A stretch of DNA of 14,389 nucleotides from Actinomycetes bacterium. Its GTDB lineage: Bacteria; Actinomycetota; Actinomycetes; Actinomycetales; Cellulomonadaceae. Position 1 is the stretch's first letter. Every line of letters starts with the position of its first letter. Positions 9,694 through 14,389 of the stretch are shown here, piece after piece. The stretch lies in assembly GCA_023430425.1 (NCBI GenBank), contig JAEZAR010000388.1, forward strand, positions 1 through 14,389, in the 5' to 3' direction. A program made the position numbers and the translations under genes. The notes beneath the pieces were generated by a model. That model worked only from the letters and a program-made list of their open reading frames with translations. It did no database searches and was not told the origin of the DNA.

Positions 9694-11809
9694 CGCGCAG
9701 GGCCGCCACGAGCGAGCGGAGCCGGGGGTGGTCGAACAGGTCCTCGAGCATGACGAGGCGCTGGGCGGAGTCCGCCAGCGGCACCTTCCAGTTGGGGTAC
9801 TCGGTGTCGGTCCCGGGCTGGTTCTGCGCCCGCCGCTCGCCGACGGCGTCGGGCAGGGAGATGCCGACCAGCACCGCGGGCGAGGCCAGGAGCAGGCGGT
9901 GCATCGCCTCCACCACCTGGCGCTCGGAGGGGTCCGCGCCGACGAGCCCTCGCCGGCCCAGGAGCTCGAGGAGCTGGCCGCGCTCGGCCCACGCGTCCGC
10001 CCGGACCCGCTCCACGGGCTCCGTGAGCAGCCCCAGCCGCTCGCGGAGCTCCACGTGCTCCCCGGCGAGGTAGCCGGCGGTCGGCGGCAGGTCGTGCGTC
10101 GTCACCGTCGCCAGCGCGAGCCGCCGGTACGTCTCGGGCGCACGGAACGTCCGGTCCTCCTGCTCGAACCACAGGACGGACGTGCCGAGGATCCCCCGGT
10201 CGACGAGGTGGTCGCGGACCCACGGCTCGACGGTGCCCAGGTCCTCGCCGATGACGACGGCCCCGGCCCGGTGCGCCTCGAGGCAGAGGATGCCGACCAT
10301 GGCCTCGTGGTCGTAGCGCACGTAGGCGCCGTGCTGGGCACCGTTGCCCTGCGGGATCCACCACAGGCGGAACAGCCCCATGATGTGGTCGATCCGGATG
10401 GCTCCCGCGTGCCGGAGCACCGTGCGGAGCATGTCGCGGTACGGGTGGTAGGCGGCGCGCGCCAGGGCGTCGGGCCGCCACGGCGGCTGGGACCAGTCCT
10501 GGCCCTGCTGGTTGTACATGTCGGGCGGCGCGCCCACCGAGACGCCGTGCGCGAAGACGTCGGACAGCGCCCACGCGTCGGCGCCCTCGGGGTGCACGCC
10601 GACCGCGAGGTCGTGCATGATCCCGAGCCGCATCCCGCCGGCCCGGGCGGCGCGCTGGGCGGCCGCGAGCTGCTCGTCGGCGACCCACTGCAGCCAGCAG
10701 TGGAAGTCCACCCGGTCGGCGAGCTCGGCGCGCAGCCGACGGACGGCGTCGGAGGACCGGTCGGTGTACTCGGCCGGCCACTCCCGGCCCGCCAGGTGCT
10801 CGGTGAGGGCGCACCACGTCGCGAAGTCCTCGAGCCCCTGGCCCTGCTCGGCCCGGAACGCGTCGAGCTGGGCCTGCCGCGCAGGCGACCGGGGGGCGGC
10901 GAAGACCACCTCGAGGGCGACCTTCTTCGCTGCCCACACCGCGTCGCGGTCGATCGGGCCGGCCTCGCGGCTCAGCGGCCGCGCGGCCTCGGCCTGCCAC
11001 TCCACCAGGCTGCGCTCGGCCGTCGGCAGGTACGCCGTCTCGGGGATGTCCTCGACCCTCAGGTAGACGGGGTTGACGAACCGCCGACTGCTGGGCAGGT
11101 ACGGCGAGGGGGTCATCGGGGGGACCGGCTCGGCGGCGTGCAGCGGGTTGATGAGGAGGAAGTCGGCGTCGGCGCGGCGGGCGGCGAGCCACGCGAGCTC
11201 GCGCAGGTCCGCCAGGTCGCCGATGCCCCAGCTGAGCTCGGAGCGTACGGAGTACAGCTGCGCCATGAGCCCGAGCGCCCGTCGCCGCTCCAGGCCGGCG
11301 GGCAGCGTGAGGCGCGCCGGCGTCGCCACGACGGTGCAGCGCGCCGTCGTGCCGTCGCTCTCGGCGACGACCGTGTGCCAGCCGAGCGGGAGGTCAGCCG
11401 GGATCTCCACCGTGGCCCGGCCGACCCGCCGCCCGTCGACGGTGCGCGGTGCGACGTACACGTCGAGCTGGCGCAGCCGGTGCCGGCCGCCCCCCTCCTC
11501 GGGGTCGATCTCGAGCCAGACCTCCACGGGGGCGCCGTCGTCGACGTGGACGGCGAGCGGGGTCGCCGCCCCGGCCCGCAGCACGACGACGGGGGGCAGC
11601 ATCCGCCGCCACACCTCGTCCTCGGCGTTCGCGAGCGCCACCTCGACGCGCTCGGGGGACGAGGCGTCCACGCCCAGCGCCGCGAGGACCGCCACGAGCG
11701 TGTCGGCCGAGACCTCCTGGTGCGTGCCGTCGAAGCCCCAGAAGTCGGGGACGACGCCGTAGCGCTCGGCGAGCGCGAGCAGCGGTCCGGGCAGGGAGTG
11801 GTCGGCCAC
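9689..11809 (-). CDS. malQ: 4-alpha-glucanotransferase (amylomaltase, GH77)
   Basis: A 706-residue cytoplasmic GH77 enzyme that moves alpha-1,4-glucan segments between maltodextrins, releasing glucose. Residues about 1-170 form the extra N-terminal beta domains of the long bacterial MalQ type, and the barrel follows. Catalytic residues are visible: D474 in RIDHIMGLFRLWWIP (nucleophile), E522 in GEDLGTVEP (acid/base) and D573 in THDLPPTAGY (transition-state stabiliser). LSWGIGDLADL (192-202) and SPYLPSSRRFVNP are further signatures. The GTG at 11809 is chosen because the upstream extension lacks family character and CAGGAT lies 6 nt before it, either as -10 or, with GG, as SD. It is divergent from mscS and its stop codon lies inside the shared terminator. 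No other maltodextrin genes are in the window. Confidence 0.97.
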   Translation of the reverse strand: MADHSLPGPLLALAERYGVVPDFWGFDGTHQEVSADTLVAVLAALGVDASSPERVEVALANAEDEVWRRMLPPVVVLRAGAATPLAVHVDDGAPVEVWLEIDPEEGGGRHRLRQLDVYVAPRTVDGRRVGRATVEIPADLPLGWHTVVAESDGTTARCTVVATPARLTLPAGLERRRALGLMAQLYSVRSELSWGIGDLADLRELAWLAARRADADFLLINPLHAAEPVPPMTPSPYLPSSRRFVNPVYLRVEDIPETAYLPTAERSLVEWQAEAARPLSREAGPIDRDAVWAAKKVALEVVFAAPRSPARQAQLDAFRAEQGQGLEDFATWCALTEHLAGREWPAEYTDRSSDAVRRLRAELADRVDFHCWLQWVADEQLAAAQRAARAGGMRLGIMHDLAVGVHPEGADAWALSDVFAHGVSVGAPPDMYNQQGQDWSQPPWRPDALARAAYHPYRDMLRTVLRHAGAIRIDHIMGLFRLWWIPQGNGAQHGAYVRYDHEAMVGILCLEAHRAGAVVIGEDLGTVEPWVRDHLVDRGILGTSVLWFEQEDRTFRAPETYRRLALATVTTHDLPPTAGYLAGEHVELRERLGLLTEPVERVRADAWAERGQLLELLGRRGLVGADPSERQVVEAMHRLLLASPAVLVGISLPDAVGERRAQNQPGTDTEYPNWKVPLADSAQRLVMLEDLFDHPRLRSLVAALRG

Positions 11810-11815
11810 GCACCG

Positions 11816-11823
11816 ATCCTGCC
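11816..11823 (-). promoter_or_regulatory. GGCAGGAT before malQ: leaderless -10 or SD
   Basis: On the minus strand GGCAGGAT ends 6 nt before the GTG start. CAGGAT in this position would give a leaderless mRNA. Alternatively AGGA, 7 to 8 nt from GTG, is an acceptable ribosome-binding site. Confidence 0.4.
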
Positions 11824-11839
11824 AGAGCCACCCGGCCGC

Positions 11840-11854
11840 GACGCCCCGGGCGTC
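11840..11854. promoter_or_regulatory. Palindrome in the malQ-mscS gap
   Basis: GACGCCC-C-GGGCGTC is a perfect 7-bp dyad around one central base. It lies 31 bp upstream of the malQ GTG, where it could act as an operator for malQ. It lacks the even CG centre of typical LacI operators, so no regulator can be named. Confidence 0.35.
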
Positions 11855-11858
11855 CCGT

Positions 11859-11898
11859 CCCGCCGGAGGCGCCCGGTACCCGCCGGAGGAGCCCGGGC
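11859..11898. repeat. Two 20-bp imperfect tandem repeats
   Basis: Positions 11859-11878 and 11879-11898 are adjacent 20-bp copies matching at 17 of 20 bases, both beginning CCCGCCGGAGG. They lie between the 15-bp palindrome and the mscS -10. They could be paired protein-binding sites upstream of mscS or a replication-slippage duplication. Confidence 0.6.
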
Positions 11899-11912
11899 AC
11901 CGGGGCGACCAG

Positions 11913-11918
11913 TAGCCT
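11913..11918 (+). promoter_or_regulatory. Leaderless -10 element of mscS
   Basis: TAGCCT lies 6 nt before the GTG at 11925, identical in sequence and spacing to the element before the M13 gene. It favours 11925 over the immediately preceding GTG at 11922 as the start. No SD is present at the required distance, and no good -35 is seen. Confidence 0.55.
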
Positions 11919-11924
11919 GCCGTG

Positions 11925-12881
11925 GTGATCTGGCACGCGACCCCCACCCCCGAGGGCCCGGTCCGGGAGGCTCAGGAGACCGCCGGCCGCTGGTTCGACT
12001 GGCTGCTCGGCGCCCCCCTCCAGAGCCTCGTCGCCGTCGTCGTCGGGCTGCTCCTCCTCGCCGTCCTGCGCTGGTTCATCAGCAGGGCGGTCCGCTCCGT
12101 GGTCAGCGGCGGCGCCCGGGTCAGGCGGCACGCGCGGCGCCTGCTCATGCGGGCCCCCGCGCTCGCCGCCCTCGACTCCGACCCGCTCGCCGTGGCACGC
12201 CGTGTCCAGCGGGCCGAGACGATGGGCTCGGTGCTGCGATCCGCGGCGGCGCTCGTCGTCGCCGTGGTCGTCGTGACGGCGATCGCGAACATCAACGACT
12301 GGGACCTCGGCCCGGTCCTGGCCTCGGCCGGCGTGCTCGGCGTGGCCCTCGGGTTCGGCGCCCAGGCCCTCGTCAAGGACTGGCTCTCGGGGCTGTTCAT
12401 GCTCGCGGAGGACCAGTACGGCGTGGGCGACGTCGTGGACCTGGGCGAGGCGTCGGGCACCGTGGAGGCGATCGGCCTGCGCGTCACCCAGGTGCGGGAC
12501 CTGTCGGGCACCCTGTGGTACGTCCGCAACGGCGAGGTGCTCCGCGTCGGCAACATGACCCAGGGGTGGTCCCGCGCCCTCGTCGAGGTGCAGGTGCCGC
12601 CCGACGCCGACGTCGACACGGCCATGGAGGTGCTCCGGGCCGCGGCGCGCGACCTCGCGGGCGACCCGGACCTGGCCCCCCACCTCCTGGCCGACGCCGA
12701 GGTGACCGGCTTCGAGGACCTGCGGGCCGAGGCCGTCATGCTGCGCGCGATCATCAAGGTGGCCCCCGCGAAGCAGTGGGTGGTCCAGCGGGCGCTGCGC
12801 GGCCGGATCCGGGAGCGGTTCGCCGAGGCCGGCATCGCGATGGCGCTCCCGCGCCAGGTGTTCGTGGAGCGCAGCCCGTGA
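11925..12881 (+). CDS. Small-conductance mechanosensitive channel (MscS)
   Basis: A 318-residue inner-membrane channel of the MscS family that opens under membrane tension to release solutes after hypo-osmotic shock. Three hydrophobic helices lie near 31-53, 102-122 and 128-150. The third is Gly/Ala-rich (AGVLGVALGFGAQALVKDW), as in the pore-lining TM3, and runs into the beta-domain signature QYGVGDVVDLG...GTVEAIGLRVTQ (about 164-189). The soluble alpha/beta domain reaches about residue 310. Two adjacent GTG codons (11922, 11925) are possible starts; I chose the second from the TAGCCT spacing. The gene ends 3 bp from the convergent EIIA gene, leaving no room for a separate terminator. Subfamily and gating threshold cannot be inferred. 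Confidence 0.93.
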   Translation: MIWHATPTPEGPVREAQETAGRWFDWLLGAPLQSLVAVVVGLLLLAVLRWFISRAVRSVVSGGARVRRHARRLLMRAPALAALDSDPLAVARRVQRAETMGSVLRSAAALVVAVVVVTAIANINDWDLGPVLASAGVLGVALGFGAQALVKDWLSGLFMLAEDQYGVGDVVDLGEASGTVEAIGLRVTQVRDLSGTLWYVRNGEVLRVGNMTQGWSRALVEVQVPPDADVDTAMEVLRAAARDLAGDPDLAPHLLADAEVTGFEDLRAEAVMLRAIIKVAPAKQWVVQRALRGRIRERFAEAGIAMALPRQVFVERSP

Positions 12882-12884
12882 CGT

Positions 12885-13376
12885 TCAGCGCCAGACGAGC
12901 AGCGGCTGCCCCTCGACCACCCGGTCCCCCGGGGCGACGCTGACCTCGAGGTCGTCCTCCTGCGCCTGGAGCGCGACGACCGGGCACAGCGCAGAGCGCC
13001 CCTCGCGGCGCACGCAGTCGGGCGACCAGGCCAGCAGCGGCTGCCCGGCCGCGACCTCCTGGCCCTCCTCGACCGCGACGTCGTAGCAGGCGCCCGCGAG
13101 GTCCTCGGTGTCCACCCCGAGGTGCACCAGGACCGCGCGCTCCGCGTCCGCGGCGATGACGACGGCGTGCGGGTAGACCGACACGGTCCGGCCGCGGCAC
13201 GGCGCCACGACGACGACGCGGACGGCGTCCGGCCCCGGCTCGTCGGGCTCGATGGCCAGGCCCGGGCCGACGACGGCGTCGGCGAACACGGGGTCGGGCA
13301 CCTCGCCGAGCGCGACGACGGTGCCGGCGAGCGGGGCCACGACCTGGGTCGTGGCCCGCACGTCGCGATCGCGCAT
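12885..13376 (-). CDS. PTS EIIA component, glucose (Crr) family
   Basis: A 163-residue cytoplasmic phosphocarrier of the glucose-type EIIA family. It accepts phosphate from HPr and passes it to an EIIB domain, and in some bacteria also regulates other transporters. The signature EVPDPVF is at 25-31. H85 in LVHLGVDT is the expected phosphorylated histidine, and H70 in VYPHAVV is the partner histidine equivalent to E. coli H75. Two hammerhead-like segments ending GQPLLAW and GQPLLVW lie in the C-terminal half. The ATG at 13376 has AGGGGG 5 nt upstream, and the frame before it is noise. It lies 82 bp downstream of the EIIB gene and may be co-transcribed or use its own TAGGGT -10. No EIIC, HPr or EI gene is in the window. 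Confidence 0.95.
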   Translation of the reverse strand: MRDRDVRATTQVVAPLAGTVVALGEVPDPVFADAVVGPGLAIEPDEPGPDAVRVVVVAPCRGRTVSVYPHAVVIAADAERAVLVHLGVDTEDLAGACYDVAVEEGQEVAAGQPLLAWSPDCVRREGRSALCPVVALQAQEDDLEVSVAPGDRVVEGQPLLVWR

Positions 13377-13402
13377 CGGACCCCCTGCCTGTGCCGTCCT
13401 CC

Positions 13403-13408
13403 ACCCTA
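13403..13408 (-). promoter_or_regulatory. Candidate -10 element of the EIIA gene
   Basis: The minus strand reads TAGGGT, fitting TANNNT, about 26 nt before the EIIA ATG. It would give a short leader carrying the AGGGGG ribosome-binding site. The -35 position (GGTCCC) is poor, so a separate EIIA promoter is only tentative. Confidence 0.35.
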
Positions 13409-13410
13409 GC

Positions 13411-13435
13411 CCGGGACCGGGCGCCGGGACCGGGC
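13411..13435. repeat. 12-bp direct repeat in the EIIB-EIIA gap
   Basis: CCGGGACCGGGC occurs at 13411-13422 and 13424-13435 with a period of 13 bp. Each copy is nearly self-complementary (GCCCGG-GA-CCGGGC at 13409-13422). The array could form hairpins that reduce read-through from EIIB to EIIA. A weaker 6-bp stem, GCGCTG/CAGCGC (13440-13445/13460-13465), overlaps the EIIB stop. Confidence 0.6.
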
Positions 13436-13458
13436 CTCCGCGCTGGGATCGGCGCAGG

Positions 13459-13689
13459 TCAGCGCAGGCCGTCGATCTCCGCCGCGAGCCCGTCCGCCTC
13501 CGGCCCGACCACCACCTGGATGATGCGCCCCGAGCGGACGACGCCCAGCGCGCCGCTGGCCCGCAGGCCCGCCTCGTCGAGCAACGCGGGGTCGGCGACC
13601 TCGACCCGCAGCCGCGTGATGCACGGCTCCAGCTCGACCACGTTGCCCGGGCCACCGAGCGCGGACAGGATCTCCTCGGCCTTGGTCAT
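13459..13689 (-). CDS. PTS EIIB component, glucose family, stand-alone
   Basis: A 76-residue cytoplasmic EIIB domain of the glucose/sucrose superfamily. It takes phosphate from EIIA on a cysteine and gives it to the sugar as it enters through EIIC. The signature is present in full: [22 protein letters not shown], quoted here in parts as LGGPGNVV (11-18) and PCITRLR (22-28), with C23 as the expected phosphorylated residue. The size equals a single domain, so it is a separate polypeptide rather than a fused EIIBC. The start is firm: AAGGAGG ends a few bases before the ATG at 13689. It is first in a probable EIIB-EIIA unit, divergent from glbO. The dyad over its -10 suggests regulation. The partner EIIC must be encoded elsewhere. 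Confidence 0.94.
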   Translation of the reverse strand: MTKAEEILSALGGPGNVVELEPCITRLRVEVADPALLDEAGLRASGALGVVRSGRIIQVVVGPEADGLAAEIDGLR

Positions 13690-13706
13690 GCGCACCTCCT
13701 TGCGCG

Positions 13707-13721
13707 CGGCGCTCCGCGCCG
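13707..13721 (-). promoter_or_regulatory. Hairpin in the EIIB 5' leader
   Basis: CGGCGC (13707-13712) and GCGCCG (13716-13721) form a 6-bp stem with a TCC loop, about 12 nt upstream of the AAGGAGG site on the EIIB transcript. It might affect translation. It does not resemble the antiterminator RNA elements of LicT/SacY-controlled PTS operons. Confidence 0.3.
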
Positions 13722-13743
13722 GGAGGGGCCGGCGCACAGCTCC

Positions 13744-13762
13744 CTCGCAGCCTACCTGCGAG
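13744..13762. promoter_or_regulatory. Dyad covering the EIIB -10 element
   Basis: CTCGCAG (13744-13750) and CTGCGAG (13756-13762) are perfect 7-bp arms around CCTAC. On the minus strand the centre contains TAGGCT (13749-13754), a TANNNT hexamer that would start the EIIB transcript near 13742. A protein bound to the dyad would therefore cover the promoter. It may also affect divergent glbO, whose own promoter I could not place. Confidence 0.5.
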
Positions 13763-13813
13763 AATGGCGCCCGAGCAGTGCCCCGCCGCCCTCGTCCCGT
13801 CCGGGAGGTCCGT

Positions 13814-14317
13814 ATGGCCCGCCGCCCTCCGCCACGCACCGGAGCACCGGGCGCAGCGGCGTCGGCGACCGTCCCGGCGCCCGCGCCAGGTTCCGTCGCG
13901 ACGCCCGGGCCGGACGCCCCGGGGGACGGGCCGGCCGTCACCCCGTTCGAGGCGTTCGGGGGCAGCCCCACCTTCGCCCGCCTCGTCGAGCGCTTCTACG
14001 CCGGCGTGGCGCGCGACGAGGTGCTGCGCCCGATGTACCCGGAGGAGGACCTCGGCCCCGCGGCGGAGCGCCTGCGCATGTTCCTCGAGCAGTACTGGGG
14101 CGGCCCGACGACCTACGGCGAGCTGCGGGGTCACCCGCGCCTGCGGCTGCGGCACGCCCCGTTCCCGGTGGACGCCGACGCGCGGGACCGCTGGCTGCGG
14201 CACATGCGTGACGCCGTCGACTCCCTCGACCTGCCGCCGCGCCAGCACGCGGTGCTCTGGGACTACCTCGAGCGCGCCGCGCACGCGATGGTCAACCGCC
14301 AGGTGCCCCGGCCGTGA
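13814..14317 (+). CDS. glbO: Truncated haemoglobin, group II (GlbO)
   Basis: A 167-residue haem protein of the group II truncated globins, which bind oxygen and other diatomic ligands; the physiological role varies and is unsettled. Residues about 42-167 align well from memory with M. tuberculosis GlbO. Key residues are Y62 (B10) in ERFYAGV, Y75 (CD1) in [10 protein letters not shown]114 (proximal F8) in RHAPFPV and W127 (G8) in DRWLRHM, along with FLEQYWGGP and RGHPRLR. Residues 1-41 form an Ala/Pro-rich N-terminal extension absent from the mycobacterial protein. The ATG at 13814 has GGGAGG 5 nt upstream, and no ATG, GTG or TTG lies in frame between it and the globin core, so the extension appears genuine. 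It is divergent from EIIB and overlaps the next gene by GTGA. Confidence 0.96.
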   Translation: MARRPPPRTGAPGAAASATVPAPAPGSVATPGPDAPGDGPAVTPFEAFGGSPTFARLVERFYAGVARDEVLRPMYPEEDLGPAAERLRMFLEQYWGGPTTYGELRGHPRLRLRHAPFPVDADARDRWLRHMRDAVDSLDLPPRQHAVLWDYLERAAHAMVNRQVPRP

Positions 14318-14389
14318 ACGAGCCCGAGACCCGGCCCGGGACCGAGGCCGCGAGCGAGCCCGCGCCCGCGCCCGCGACCGGGGTCGACG
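14314..14389 (+). CDS. Start of an unidentified gene, cut by the window
   Basis: A GTG at 14314 overlaps the glbO TGA in a GTGA arrangement, the classic sign of translational coupling. The frame stays open for 25 codons to the window edge. The visible product is a low-complexity Glu/Pro/Ala-rich N-terminus containing EPAPAPAT, encoded by CCCGCG repeats. No domain is visible and I do not assign a function. The lack of an independent SD fits coupling to glbO. Confidence 0.5.
   Translation, partial: MNEPETRPGTEAASEPAPAPATGVD

Noticed and set aside
9728..12943. A plus-strand frame of over 1000 codons opposite malQ
   Set aside because: It is the complement of a gene with intact GH77 motifs, its translation is rich in Arg, Gly, Val and His without domains, and such long antisense frames are expected at this GC content.
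13690..13743. A LicT/SacY-type antiterminator RNA in the EIIB leader
   Set aside because: The conserved RAT sequence is absent and only a 6-bp GC hairpin is visible.

Overview
The window is very GC-rich (I estimate over 70%, uncounted). Codons end mostly in G or C, GTG starts are common, and the gene families match high-GC Actinobacteria. The mix of a LacI-regulated glycoside hydrolase, MalQ, PTS proteins and GlbO suggests a saccharolytic member of the Micrococcales, such as the Cellulomonas/Promicromonospora group. That placement is inference from gene content and base composition. I see no rRNA, tRNA, CRISPR array, transposase or integrase.

Layout. Minus strand, left end: rpiB (70-519) lies just downstream of a LacI-family repressor gene (566-1588). 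A regulatory region at 1589-1827 separates the repressor from a divergent cytoplasmic GH3 beta-glucosidase/beta-xylosidase (1828-4095). It holds two identical 15-bp sites built on GAGAGCGCTCTC, 90 bp apart, and they bracket a plausible promoter. After a strong hairpin come an M13 neprilysin-like peptidase (4182-6197), a convergent one-helix membrane protein with a six-cysteine ectodomain (6267-6860, minus) and a divergent M1 aminopeptidase N, pepN (7046-9649). A long hairpin separates pepN from convergent malQ (9689-11809, minus). A small MscS-type channel (11925-12881) diverges from malQ and meets, with a 3-bp gap, a minus-strand pair of PTS proteins: EIIA (12885-13376) and EIIB (13459-13689), with no EIIC in the window. 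On the plus strand a truncated haemoglobin, glbO (13814-14317), overlaps by GTGA the start of a gene that runs off the right edge.

How the genes fit together. rpiB(-), pepN(+) and glbO(+) keep the order and orientation I recall for Mycobacterium tuberculosis (Rv2465c, Rv2467, Rv2470). The window therefore looks like an old actinobacterial neighbourhood into which sugar-use genes (lacI-GH3, malQ, PTS EIIB-EIIA) have been interleaved. The lacI-GH3 pair is a likely self-contained regulon for imported oligosaccharides. malQ handles maltodextrins, the PTS proteins serve sugar uptake or its regulation, and the two peptidases serve peptide turnover.

Expression signals fall into two classes. GH3, the membrane protein, pepN, EIIA, EIIB and glbO have Shine-Dalgarno sequences. 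The M13 gene, mscS and probably malQ, rpiB and lacI instead have a (T/C)ANNNT-like hexamer 6-7 nt before the start codon, as expected for leaderless mRNAs. I did not find a clearly new molecular system. The most testable novelties are the twin-operator switch, the leaderless-start pattern, the dyad over the EIIB -10 and the repeat that re-copies the rpiB stop codon. Every intergenic stretch is shorter than 300 bp and is described in the entries.
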